Made by a program: the position numbers and the translations under genes
In this document: piece after piece, positions 13,462 through 21,763 of the stretch
How the letters are laid out: each line of letters starts with the position of its first letter
How positions within the stretch are numbered: the first letter of the stretch is position 1
Source: Nocardioides sp. QY071
GTDB lineage: Bacteria > Actinomycetota > Actinomycetes > Propionibacteriales > Nocardioidaceae
DNA length: 64,000 bases
Direction of reading: 5' to 3'
Assembly: GCF_029961765.1 (NCBI RefSeq)
Contig: NZ_CP124681.1
Location: 3,596,001 to 3,660,000, forward strand
The notes under the pieces: model-generated
What the model was told of the DNA's origin: nothing
What the model saw: the letters and a program-made list of their open reading frames with translations, nothing else
Databases searched by the model: none

Positions 13462-14163
13462 TCAGCTGGCGCGGTTCCAGTCGGCGCCGGGCGGGTGCCA
13501 GCCCACCCTGGAGGCGGCGCCCACGGCCGCGACCTGCGAGCGCACCTCCAGCTTCGCCAGGATCGACTTGACCTGCGTGCGCACCGTCGCCTCGGAGACG
13601 ACGCACCTGCGAGCGATGTCGCGCACCTGCGCACCGTCCATCAGCGCCCCGAGGATCTCCGTCTCACGTGGGGTGAGTCGAGCCAGCCGGGCGCGCAGGG
13701 CCCGGCACTCCTCACGATCGTGCAGCGCCGCCTGGACCAGCTCCGCACGCTCCGCCGCGGGCATGGCCGGGAGACCGTCGCGGATCCGGCCGACCGCGGC
13801 CAGGACGTCCTCGAGACAGCCCGTCGTCGGTACGACGGCCTTGGCGCCACGCCGCAGGCACTCGCCCCAGGTGCCACGACTCAGGCCGTCGGTGAGGACG
13901 ACCACCGACACCCCTGACCCGGCCAGCGGCGAGACGAGCCGGATGCCGTCACCGATCCGGCCGAGGTCCAGGTCGAGCAGCACCACTCGCGGCACCGAGC
14001 GCAGCACGGACGCCAGCACAGAGGCGAGCGTCGCCCGGGAGTCCGCGAGGTTGATCCGCTTGACCAGGTAGCCCTCGGCGGCCAGGTTCGTGGCGACCGA
14101 CTCGGCGAAGAGCACGTGGTCCTCGACGATCGTCAACCGGGTCGGCCGCGCGCCCGGTGTCAT
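13462..14163 (-). CDS. LuxR/NarL-family response regulator
   Basis: 233 residues. An N-terminal receiver domain starts RLTIVEDHVLFAESVA with the acidic pair E14/D15 and the likely phosphoacceptor D64 in VVLLDLDL. The usual Lys near RRGAKAVVPTTG is followed by an atypical loop. The C-terminal GerE domain reads LTPRETEILGALMDGAQVRDIARRCVVSEATVRTQVKSI. No sensor kinase gene is adjacent, so it is an orphan in this window. The ATG used gives MTPGARPTRL; longer frames upstream have no family sequence. Confidence 0.86.
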   Translation of the reverse strand: MTPGARPTRLTIVEDHVLFAESVATNLAAEGYLVKRINLADSRATLASVLASVLRSVPRVVLLDLDLGRIGDGIRLVSPLAGSGVSVVVLTDGLSRGTWGECLRRGAKAVVPTTGCLEDVLAAVGRIRDGLPAMPAAERAELVQAALHDREECRALRARLARLTPRETEILGALMDGAQVRDIARRCVVSEATVRTQVKSILAKLEVRSQVAAVGAASRVGWHPPGADWNRAS

Positions 14164-14627
14164 GTGTGCTGCCCGTCGTCCACCGCAGGTGCTCCAGACC
14201 GACGCTCCTACCAGCGGCCCACTGCCAGACCCACCATGTCCTGAGTATGCGCGCATCCTGCTCCCACCGACACCGATCGGGTCCGGCGTACCCAATTCTT
14301 GTCTGCAGGTCAGGTGGTCGCGGACGACGACTGGCCCGTCGATCCGCGGCCGGGGAACGGCGCCGTGGCCGAGACCTCGCCGGTGAGGCCGTCGACCAGC
14401 TGGGAGCCAGCCCGCGCCGCGTGCAGGGCGCGCAGGGCGACGGCCCGGCGGTCGAAGGACGCGGACTCGCCCTTGGAGCCGGGTTCGACCAGGAGCCACC
14501 GTCGCGGCGTCCGCGGGCCACGGGCGCGGCGCCCGGGCTGCGGTGCGCGGTCGCCCGGGGCGACGTACTCACCGTGCAGCGCCTCGGCGAGCCGGGCTGC
14601 CCGCACCGGTCCGATCCCCGGATGACT

Positions 14628-16057
14628 GGCTCTCCTGACGTATCCGTGGGTGGTTGCTGCGTGGCCTGAACGAGCACACGCCGCTCCCTGTCTAGGTTTC
14701 GAGTTGTCGAGAAACGAAACCGGAGCGTCAGGAGAACGGCGTGGCACTCGTCAGCCTATTCCGTGGCCTGTTGGGGCTGGAACACACCGCGATCGAGAAC
14801 GCTCGCCTTGACGGTGGCGTGCTGGTCATCGACGTACGGCCGATGGCCCGCCAACGCGGCCGATGTGGCCACTGTCGGCGGCCCTGCCCCGGCTACGACG
14901 CCGGGGCAGGACGACGCCGCTGGCGCACCCTGGACCACGGCGCCACGATGACCTTCCTAGAAGCTGACGCACCCCGGGTCCAGTGCCGCGAGCACGGCGT
15001 GAATGTGGCTCATGTGCCCTGGGCGGTCCATGGCGCGGGACACACCCACACCTTCGACGCCCAGGCAGCGTGGCTGGCGGTGCGGACCTCGAAGTCCGCG
15101 GTCAGCGAACTGATGCGCATCGCGTGGCGCAGCGTGGGATCGATCCTGGACCGAGTTTGGCAACAGATCGACACCACCACCGGCGGGCCGACAGGCGCCC
15201 GGCTCGATGGGTTGCGGCGGATCGGGATCGACGAGGTCTCCTACCGCCGCGGACAGCTCTATCTGACCGTCGTCGTCGACCACGACACCGGACACCTGGT
15301 GTGGGCCGAACCCGGCCGTGACCGTGCCACGCTGCGCCGCTTCTTCGACGACCTCGGTCCCGAACGCAGCGTCCAGATCACTCATGTCTCGGCCGACTCG
15401 GCCTCGTGGATCGGCGAGGTCGTCACCGAACGCTGCCCCCAAGCCGTGCAGTGTGCCGACCCGTTCCATGTCGTGAAATGGGCCAACGACGCCCTGGGCA
15501 CCGTTCGTGCCGCCGCGTGGCGCGAAGCCCGCGCCGCCGGCGCGACCCGCAAGAACGGTCGCGAACAGGGCCGACAGCGCCGCGACTCCACCGGCGCGGC
15601 CCGCCAGCTGCGTGAGGCCCGCTACGCCCTGTGGAGAAACCCAGAGGACCTCACCGACCGCCAACAGCAACGGCTGGCCTGGATCGCGGCCACCCACCCC
15701 CGACTGTGGGAGGCCTACCGGCTCAAGGAGGGCCTACGCGCCCTGTTCCGCATGCACGGCCCCGACGCCATCGACGCCTTCCGAGAGTGGCTGGCCTGGG
15801 CACGCGCCAGCGGGATCGAGGAGTTCGCCCACCTCGCCACACGGATCGAAGCCATTGCTGCCCGCGTCGAAGCGACTCTCACTCACCGTCTGACCAACGC
15901 TCTGGTCGAGTCGGTGAACACCAAGATCCGACTCCTGACCCGCATCGCGTTCGGGTTCCACACGCCCCGACCACTCATCGCGCTCGCGATGCTCAGCCTA
16001 GGCACACACCGCCCACAACTCCCCGGCCGCACCACCCACACATGAGTCAGGAGAGCC
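14628..16057 (+). mobile_element. ISL3-family insertion sequence with 8-bp target duplication
   Basis: 1430 bp. The left end is GGCTCTCCTGAC and the right end GTCAGGAGAGCC; the symmetry extends further inward with a shared GTGGGTGGT block. GGATGACT flanks both sides (14620-14627 and 16058-16065), the 8-bp duplication expected of ISL3. It carries one intact transposase. Clean ends and intact frame suggest recent movement. Confidence 0.92.
14741..16045 (+). CDS. ISL3-family transposase
   Basis: 434 residues, normal for the family. An N-terminal zinc-ribbon-like segment (GRCGHCRRPCPGYD, then VQCREHG) precedes the DDE transposase core, which starts at RIGIDEVSYRRGQLYLTVVVDHDTGHLVW. The Asp-containing VSADSASWIGEVV and the C-terminal THRLTNALVESVNTKIRLLTRIAFGF are typical of DDE_Tnp_ISL3. 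GTG start preceded by AGGAGA. The stop falls just before the right terminal repeat. Confidence 0.93.
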   Translation: MALVSLFRGLLGLEHTAIENARLDGGVLVIDVRPMARQRGRCGHCRRPCPGYDAGAGRRRWRTLDHGATMTFLEADAPRVQCREHGVNVAHVPWAVHGAGHTHTFDAQAAWLAVRTSKSAVSELMRIAWRSVGSILDRVWQQIDTTTGGPTGARLDGLRRIGIDEVSYRRGQLYLTVVVDHDTGHLVWAEPGRDRATLRRFFDDLGPERSVQITHVSADSASWIGEVVTERCPQAVQCADPFHVVKWANDALGTVRAAAWREARAAGATRKNGREQGRQRRDSTGAARQLREARYALWRNPEDLTDRQQQRLAWIAATHPRLWEAYRLKEGLRALFRMHGPDAIDAFREWLAWARASGIEEFAHLATRIEAIAARVEATLTHRLTNALVESVNTKIRLLTRIAFGFHTPRPLIALAMLSLGTHRPQLPGRTTHT

Positions 16058-16636
16058 GGATGACTGCGCAGTCCCTCCGGAGCAGCGGCCGCGACCGCCG
16101 CCAGGCTCCCGTACGCCGCGAGCAGGCTGCGCGCCATCGTGGCGCTGATCCCGGGGACGACCGACAGCATCGCCTCGGCCTGCGCCGACGGGTGGCGCGG
16201 CGCACGGCGCGGCCCGATCGTCGGCACCGTGGGAGCGGCGCGACGCGCACGCTTGGCGAGCCGCACGATCCAGGCTGCGCTGTCCTCAGCGTCCAGGCTG
16301 TGCAGGACGGTGAAGCCGTCCTCCACCAGGCGGCAGACCGCGCCACGCCAGGCATCCTCCGCGATGCCGCGTGGCTCCCCCTCGATCAGCAGCACCGCCT
16401 GGGCGAAGGCGGACTGCAGTCGCACGGCCTGCTCGAAGATCCGCCCGTCACGGATCGACGCGCCCAGGTCGTTCGGGCCCTTGCGCTCGATCGCCAGCCC
16501 CGGTCCAACCACGTAGTCGGCGACCGGCAGGTCGGCGAGACGTACGTCGAGGCCGGCGGCGACCAGCGCATCCGGGATCGCGCTGCTCCGTTCGCGGTGG
16601 TCCACCAGCACGACGTCCATGTCGGCCATCGGCTCG

Positions 16637-17152
16637 CTACGGCCCGGGCGTCGCGACGAGACCTGCCTGCAGCTGGTCTATCGCCACCGCGACCGTCTGG
16701 TCGAGGACGTCCAGCGGATCGCCCTCGAAGCGGTGGTGGGTGACCTCGGTCCGGCCGTGGACGCAGGTGGCGACGAAGACCGTGCCGGCCGGCTGGCCCT
16801 CCTCCTCGTCCGGCCCGCCGACTCCCGTGACCGCGACGGCGGCATCGGCGCCGAGGAGCGCGGCCACACCGCGCACCATCTCCTGCGCGCACGAAGCGGT
16901 CACGACCGGCCCCTCGGTCACGCCGAGGACCTCGAACTTAACCTCGCTCATGTACGAAACGACACCGCCGGCGAACCAGGACGCCGCGTCCTCGCCACGC
17001 GCCAGCGCGCTGGCGATCGCTCCCGCGGTGAGGGACTCCGCGCACGCGAGAGTGAGCGACCGCTCGGAGGCGAGGGCGGCGATGCGCTCGACCGCGGGCG
17101 CGGCGTGGCTGTGACCGTGACCGCCGGCCTCGGCTTCTCGCCCCCGACTCAC
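16637..17152 (-). CDS. CinA C-terminal domain protein (nicotinamide-nucleotide amidase, PncC-like)
   Basis: 171 residues, the stand-alone amidase form of CinA, which deamidates nicotinamide mononucleotide for NAD salvage. Motifs: ACAESLTAGAIASALA, then FAGGVVSYMSEVK and AVAVTGVGGPDEEEGQPAG, matching the family's ESxTGG, GG-Y and TG-GGP segments. The GTG start is chosen because GGGAGG lies about 9 bp upstream. The N-terminus is extended by a short Gly/His-rich stretch (RGREAEAGGHGHSHA). The broken XPF-like nuclease follows 7 bp downstream. Confidence 0.87.
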   Translation of the reverse strand: MSRGREAEAGGHGHSHAAPAVERIAALASERSLTLACAESLTAGAIASALARGEDAASWFAGGVVSYMSEVKFEVLGVTEGPVVTASCAQEMVRGVAALLGADAAVAVTGVGGPDEEEGQPAGTVFVATCVHGRTEVTHHRFEGDPLDVLDQTVAVAIDQLQAGLVATPGP

Positions 17153-17340
17153 TCCTGCGACCTCCCTTCGCCGTTCTCTTCGGTGATGGCACTGGTACCC
17201 ACCTCGCGCGCCAGCATCCAGCGCCCCGGGGCCGATCGGACGCAGCCGGCGACGTGATGGTTCTCGTGAAGGTGACGGCGCGACGTCGCGCCGATCGCAG
17301 AGGAACTGGCGGGAACCCGGTACAGGTTCCCGACAACAGC

Positions 17341-17380
17341 AACAGGGCCCGACTTGCGTTTCCGCAGGTCGGGCCCTGTT
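17341..17380. terminator. Strong hairpin terminator
   Basis: AACAGGGCCCGAC (17341-17353) pairs perfectly with GTCGGGCCCTGTT (17368-17380), with further inner pairing. It lies just beyond the 3' end of the tRNA fragment on the minus strand, where a tRNA terminator would be. A second, weaker hairpin (GGGAACC...GGTTCCC, 17311-17331) follows. Confidence 0.75.
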
Positions 17381-17385
17381 CTTTG

Positions 17386-17419
17386 TAGCGGGGGCAGGAT
17401 TTGAACCTGCGACCTCTGG
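17386..17419 (-). other. 3' fragment of an initiator-type tRNA-Met gene; probable attachment-site remnant
   Basis: The minus strand has the T-arm GCAGG-TTCAAAT-CCTGC followed by CCCCGCT and A73. The upstream CCAGAGGTC corresponds to the 3' anticodon stem and variable loop of actinobacterial initiator tRNA-Met. The sequence stops matching at 17420; no D-arm or anticodon follows. Integrases often use tRNA 3' ends, leaving such a fragment at the far end of an integrated element, with the element on the side of the missing 5' half, here to the right. Confidence 0.7.
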
Positions 17420-17836
17420 ACGAGATCGGGGCACCTGCGACGACCACTGAGTCGGCACGATTCCCACCGGGTTCCTCGATTTCACGAGGAAAGCGTCGAT
17501 GCTTCGAGTCAGAGGATACCCGTTAGGGACCGGCTCGCAGCGGCTCAATCTGGACCCATTGTGGACAGGGGCTGATTCCCGTCACCCTCGTCGCGCAACT
17601 CTCCTTGCCGAACCGCCCCGGTGAAACGCCCCAAGTTCGCTGCCGCCGCGGCCTCGCGGTGATCAGCCAGCGACTCGAGCCCGACCGGGCGGAGCTGGCC
17701 TGCATCGGTGGCACCTCTGCCTCGGGGATGCCGAGGTCGGCCCACCAGTAGGAGTCCCCGCCTGCGGCCATGCGCTCCTCACGGCGTGAGCGTAGGGCCT
17801 CCGGACCAGGAACGGCGGGCGTGCCAGCACCGAACA
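17420..17836. other. No convincing gene between the tRNA fragment and the ABC-transporter operon
   Basis: Only short, poorly coding frames are visible. A minus-strand frame beginning MAAGGDSYWWADLGIPEAEVPP at about 17771 is the best candidate, but it shows no family I recognise and may be decayed element sequence. Confidence 0.4.
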
Positions 17837-17839
17837 GGG

Positions 17840-17865
17840 GCCCCGGGGGCATCCGCACCCGGGGC
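17840..17865 (-). terminator. Hairpin after the ABC substrate-binding protein gene
   Basis: GCCCCGGG (17840-17847) pairs with CCCGGGGC (17858-17865), 22 bp beyond the stop of the last gene of the transporter operon on the minus strand. No long U tract follows. Confidence 0.5.
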
Positions 17866-17887
17866 TCCTGGTTGTTCAGTGGATGCG

Positions 17888-19066
17888 CTACTGGGTGATT
17901 CCCCAAGCCTGCTTGTAGGCGCTCTCGAAGTCGACCTTGGCCTGGTAGGCCTCGTCGGCAGGGTTCTCACCCTTCTCCACGACGCGCGTCCCGAAGCCCT
18001 CGGCCACCTGCGGCGAGTCGTTGAGGAGGCGGTTGATCGAGTCGGCCAGGGCCCAGCCGATCCACTCGTTGCTGTACCCGATGATCGCGGTGGGGACCGG
18101 GCCCTGGTCGAGAGCCTCGATGCCGCTGGGACCTCCCTCGCCCCCGGTGACGATGAGCTTCTTGCCCTGGGGGCTGTTCCTCAGGGCCTGGAGCAGTCCG
18201 GTCGCCATGAGCTGCGTGTCGGCCGGCACCAGAAGAGCATTGGCGTCGGGGTGCTTGAGCAGCGCGGCCTTCACACCGGCCACGATGGGCCCCTGCGGAT
18301 TGGCTGCGTCGGCGGTTCCCACCGCCACGTCCGCGACGATCTCGCAGTCGCCGCAGTCGGCGATGGCGCTCTCCACACCGTCGTTGAGGCTCGGCAAGGC
18401 GTCGTTGAAGCGGACATTGATCAGCCGCACCTTCCCACCCAGCTTGGCCTCGAGATACTGCACCTTCTGGACCCCCCAGGCGGCGTACCACTCGGCGGTC
18501 GTCGGCGCGTCCTGGTGGTAGACGATGTCGGCGGCCCACAGCTTCTCGCCGCCGTCCGCGTCGCAGTCGGCACCCAGCCAGCTCAGGACCGGGATCCCTG
18601 CAGCCTTGGCGTCGGCGACCGGCTGCTTCACCTGGGAGCAGTCGATGCCCGCGGTGGCGATCGCATCGGGCTTGAGTGCGATGGCCTGGTGGAAGGCAGT
18701 GGAGTAGCCACCGCCGGCATTGAACTTCCCGTCGAGGACCGTGACCGTCCAGCCCAGCTCCTTGGCCGCGTTCGCGAGGCCCACGCCGGGCCCGGCGCAG
18801 CCCGGGGCGACCTGGCCGCACGAGACGTACACGAGCTTGAGACCGCTCTTGGGCTCGGGTCCCGTCGTGGGGGGCGTCTGCTCGGTGCCCGTCTTGAGGT
18901 CGTCGACGGAGGGCGAGATCGCTGCGCCACCCGAGGTGTCGCCGGGGGAGGTCGAGCTCTCGTCGCTCGAGTCGGATCCGCAGGCGGCGACCAGTGCGAG
19001 CAGGCTACAGGTGGCGACAGCGGCGAGACCCCGACGGAGCCGGTGAGCATCCGGGATGCGTGACAT
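17888..19066 (-). CDS. ABC importer substrate-binding lipoprotein (RbsB/sugar-type)
   Basis: 392 residues. The N-terminus is a lipoprotein signal: RRGLAAVATCSLLALVAACGSD, with LVAAC as lipobox and Cys as the anchored residue. A Ser/Thr-rich linker follows, then a type-1 periplasmic binding fold (LKLVYVSCGQVAPGC, later KKLIVTGGEGGPSGIEALDQG). It captures the ligand outside the membrane for the permease and ATPase encoded just upstream. AAGGAG lies 9 bp before the ATG. Last gene of the four-gene operon; a hairpin follows. The ligand is not predictable: sugar-type importers of this family also carry autoinducer-2, purines and cyclic polyols. Confidence 0.9.
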   Translation of the reverse strand: MSRIPDAHRLRRGLAAVATCSLLALVAACGSDSSDESSTSPGDTSGGAAISPSVDDLKTGTEQTPPTTGPEPKSGLKLVYVSCGQVAPGCAGPGVGLANAAKELGWTVTVLDGKFNAGGGYSTAFHQAIALKPDAIATAGIDCSQVKQPVADAKAAGIPVLSWLGADCDADGGEKLWAADIVYHQDAPTTAEWYAAWGVQKVQYLEAKLGGKVRLINVRFNDALPSLNDGVESAIADCGDCEIVADVAVGTADAANPQGPIVAGVKAALLKHPDANALLVPADTQLMATGLLQALRNSPQGKKLIVTGGEGGPSGIEALDQGPVPTAIIGYSNEWIGWALADSINRLLNDSPQVAEGFGTRVVEKGENPADEAYQAKVDFESAYKQAWGITQ

Positions 19067-19097
19067 GGTTGAGCACTCCTTCGTGTTGTGCAGATCG

Positions 19098-20213
19098 CTA
19101 GGCGGTGACGCCGCGGTGGGACGACTCCCGAGCGGGAGTCGGGACTTTCTCCGAGCTGGTGACCGCGCGGGACTCGCGGCGCTCCCGTACCCGAGCCAGG
19201 TACGTCGACAGCGCCACGGCGAGGATCAGGGCGGCTCCGTTGAACGTCGGCTGCACCCAGGTGTCCGCCCCACGCAGGGAGAGGCCGCTGACGGCGATAC
19301 CGACGAAGTAGACGCCGATCACGGTGCCGACCACGTTGTAGCGGCCGGGCCGGATCGTGGTCGCGCCGAGGAACACGGCGGCGAACGCCGGGAAGAGGTA
19401 CGAGAGGCCGGCGGTGGGGTCGCCAGCGCCCAGGATCGTGGTCAGCAGCGCGCCCGCGATGCCGCCGAGGGCACCCGACGCGACGAAGGCCATCCAGACG
19501 GCTCTGTCGACGTGGATGCCGACGAGGCGTGCGGCTGCCTCGTTCGACCCGATGGCCTCCAGGTGGCGACCCCACGGGATCTGCATCAGGGCGTACCAGA
19601 GGACGGCAGCCACGATCACCAGCGCGACGAAGGGCCGAGGCAGTCCGAGGAACCCGTTGCCGCTCCACTCGCCCAGGGACGGCGGGATCCCGGCGACGAT
19701 CTGGGCGCCCTCCGTGTACCAGGTGGAGAGGCCGTTGAGGAGGATGTAGACGCCGAAGGTGACGACGAAGGCGTTGAGACGCATCTTGGCGACGAGGAAT
19801 CCGGTGACGGCTCCGAGCAGGGCGCCGATGAGCACCCCGACCAGGACGCCGACGAGGATGGGCGCACCGTGCTTGCCGATCGCGGAGGCGACGGTGATGT
19901 TGCTCACGCTGGCGACCGCTGCGACGGAGAGGTCGAAGTGGCCGCCGATCAGTGGCGGCAGCATCGCGAGAGCAACGATCCCGACGACGGCTCCGCCGAC
20001 CAGGATGTTGGTGATGTTGGCACTGCTGACGAACAGCTCGCCGATGCCGCTCAGGCTGAACCAGAGCACCACGGCGCCGAGCGCCAGGAGCAGGCCGAAC
20101 CGCTCCAGGAGGAGGATCGGGCTGCTCGTGAGGTAGGTCCTGGTCCGGGCGAGGAGCGTGAAGCGCTCCCGGGCGTCGTTGGCCATGTGGCTGCTTTCTG
20201 CGTGGTGAGTCAT
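19098..20213 (-). CDS. ABC importer permease (RbsC-like)
   Basis: 371 residues with about ten hydrophobic segments in the BPD_transp_2 fold, for example FGLLLALGAVVLWFSL and ILVGVLVGVLIGALLGA. The cytoplasmic coupling loop GRHLEAIGSNEAAARLVGI is characteristic. It probably forms a homodimer in the membrane with the double ATPase. Its ATG overlaps the ATPase stop (ATGA). The C-terminal tail is Arg/Ser-rich and cytoplasmic. Confidence 0.9.
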   Translation of the reverse strand: MTHHAESSHMANDARERFTLLARTRTYLTSSPILLLERFGLLLALGAVVLWFSLSGIGELFVSSANITNILVGGAVVGIVALAMLPPLIGGHFDLSVAAVASVSNITVASAIGKHGAPILVGVLVGVLIGALLGAVTGFLVAKMRLNAFVVTFGVYILLNGLSTWYTEGAQIVAGIPPSLGEWSGNGFLGLPRPFVALVIVAAVLWYALMQIPWGRHLEAIGSNEAAARLVGIHVDRAVWMAFVASGALGGIAGALLTTILGAGDPTAGLSYLFPAFAAVFLGATTIRPGRYNVVGTVIGVYFVGIAVSGLSLRGADTWVQPTFNGAALILAVALSTYLARVRERRESRAVTSSEKVPTPARESSHRGVTA

Positions 20214-21763
20214 ACGGATGCACTCCGTCCGCTGTGGATCTCGGTGATGAGCCGGTCGGCGGTGACCTCGGCATGGTCGAGCCGGGTGGCGATCCGCCCG
20301 CCGCGGAGCACGACGGCTCGGTCCACTGTCAGCGCGAGCTCCTCGGGGTCGGAGGCGACCATGAGGACGGCCATGCCCTGGTCAGCGGCTCGACGGATCA
20401 TGGCGTGGATCTCGGCCCTGGCCCCGACGTCTACTCCCTGGGTCGGCTCGTCCAGCAGGAGGAGCCGGGGCTCCCTTCCGAGCCATCGCGCCAGGACGAC
20501 CTTCTGCTGGTTGCCTCCCGACAGCGTGGCCATCGGGGTCTCCGACGACCTCGCCTTCACGAGGAAGGCGTCCATCAGGCGAAGTGCCGCCGACCGAAGT
20601 GCCCGGTCCTGCATGCCCACGAGGGAGCGGTACTCCTGAAGGGCGGGCATGGCGATGTTGGCGGCGACGCTGAGGTCATGGAAGGCGGCGTCGTGCGCTC
20701 GGTCCTCGGGGACGTAGGCGATGCCTGCGGCGATCGCCTGATGACACGAGGAGAGGCGCCGCGGACGACCGTTCAGGGACATCGAGCCGCCGCGGAGCGG
20801 CTGTGTGCCGAAGACGGCACGAAGCAGGGTGCTGCGACCCGAGCCCACCAACCCGGCCACGCCGACGATCTCGCCGGGCCGGACGTCGAGGTCGATGCCC
20901 TCGAGAGGACCCACGCTCACACCGTGCAGCTCGAGGACGGGCTCACCGGCGAGGTGGGCGCGCGTGCTCTCCGCCGGCCGGGGCAGGTCCGAGCCGACGA
21001 TCAGACGCACCAGTGACGCCTCGTCGAGCTCCGCCACGTCGCTGGTGCCGGCCGAGCGACCGTCTCGCAGCGCCGTGACGCGGTGGGCGACCCGCATGAT
21101 CTCGTCGAGCCGGTGGCTGACGTAGAGGATGGACTGACCGGCGGCGGCGAACCTCTCCAGGGTGCTGAGGAGGACGTCGGACTCCTCGAGCGACAGCGCG
21201 GCGGTCGGCTCGTCGAGGATCAGCAGCCCCCGGTCGTGGGCGCCGTCCTGGACCGCCCGCGCGATGGCGACCAAGGTCCGGTTCGCCTGGTTGAGACTGC
21301 GCACCGGCGTCTGCGGGGTCGCGTCGATCGTGAAGCGGTCGATGAGCGTAGAGGCACGACCGAGGACGTCTGGCCAGGAGACCCCCCGCATCCGGTTCTT
21401 CGTGAAGCCCTCGCCGATGGCGAGGTTCTCAGCGACGGTCAGGTCGAGGAAGACACCGAGGTCCTGATGGACCACGTGCACCCCGGCAGCTCGGGCGGCG
21501 TCTGCCGACCACGTCTCGGTGCCGGTCTCGGTGCCGGTCTCCGAGCCACCGATGACGATGCTCCCGCCGGGCTCGGCCGGTACGACGCCGCACAGCACCT
21601 TGATCAGGGTGCTCTTCCCCGAGCCGTTCCCGCCGATCAGTGCGTGGATCTCGCCGGGCCGGATGTCGAGGTCGACCGCGTCGAGGGCGAGGGTCCCGGG
21701 GTAGCGCTTCGAGATGCCCGTGAGCCGCACCCGGGCCGCGGTGCTCGCGCTCGGGAGCGTCAT
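20210..21763 (-). CDS. ABC importer ATPase with two nucleotide-binding domains (RbsA-like)
   Basis: 517 residues. Domain 1 has Walker A GGNGSGKSTL and Walker B LLILDEPTAALS, but its signature region reads LNQANRTLVAIARA instead of LSGG. Domain 2 has GLVGSGRSTL, the canonical LSGGNQQKVVLARWL and LLLLDEPTQGVDVGARAE. Such asymmetry is common in RbsA-type ATPases. A short tandem repeat (TETGTETGTETW) lies in a loop of domain 1, from a 12-bp DNA repeat at about 21513-21548. It overlaps the cyclase gene upstream and the permease gene downstream by 4 bp each. Confidence 0.92.
   Translation of the reverse strand: MTLPSASTAARVRLTGISKRYPGTLALDAVDLDIRPGEIHALIGGNGSGKSTLIKVLCGVVPAEPGGSIVIGGSETGTETGTETWSADAARAAGVHVVHQDLGVFLDLTVAENLAIGEGFTKNRMRGVSWPDVLGRASTLIDRFTIDATPQTPVRSLNQANRTLVAIARAVQDGAHDRGLLILDEPTAALSLEESDVLLSTLERFAAAGQSILYVSHRLDEIMRVAHRVTALRDGRSAGTSDVAELDEASLVRLIVGSDLPRPAESTRAHLAGEPVLELHGVSVGPLEGIDLDVRPGEIVGVAGLVGSGRSTLLRAVFGTQPLRGGSMSLNGRPRRLSSCHQAIAAGIAYVPEDRAHDAAFHDLSVAANIAMPALQEYRSLVGMQDRALRSAALRLMDAFLVKARSSETPMATLSGGNQQKVVLARWLGREPRLLLLDEPTQGVDVGARAEIHAMIRRAADQGMAVLMVASDPEELALTVDRAVVLRGGRIATRLDHAEVTADRLITEIHSGRSASV

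Larger units (their letters stand above)
14310..16629 (-). pseudogene. XPF/ERCC4-type nuclease with two helix-hairpin-helix motifs, split by ISL3
   Basis: The 5' part (16629 down to 16058) begins MADMDVVLVDHRERSS and has the XPF nuclease motif ERKGPND (ERK-x3-D). It continues to a first HhH (SVVPGISATMARSLLAAYGS). The frame breaks at the IS. Removing the IS and one copy of GGATGACT joins LRSH to PGIGPVRAARLAEALHGEY, a second HhH, and the frame then runs to a TGA at 14310. The joined length is 882 bp, an exact multiple of three, giving 293 residues. ERCC4-HhH2 proteins cut branched or flap DNA; in this strain the enzyme has lost its second HhH and C-terminus, although the nuclease motif is intact. 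It lies 7 bp downstream of the cinA-like gene, probably in one operon. Confidence 0.85.

Noticed and set aside
17342..17420. Complete tRNA gene
   Set aside because: Only the 3' half of a tRNA is present; no D-arm, anticodon loop or 5' acceptor strand follows.
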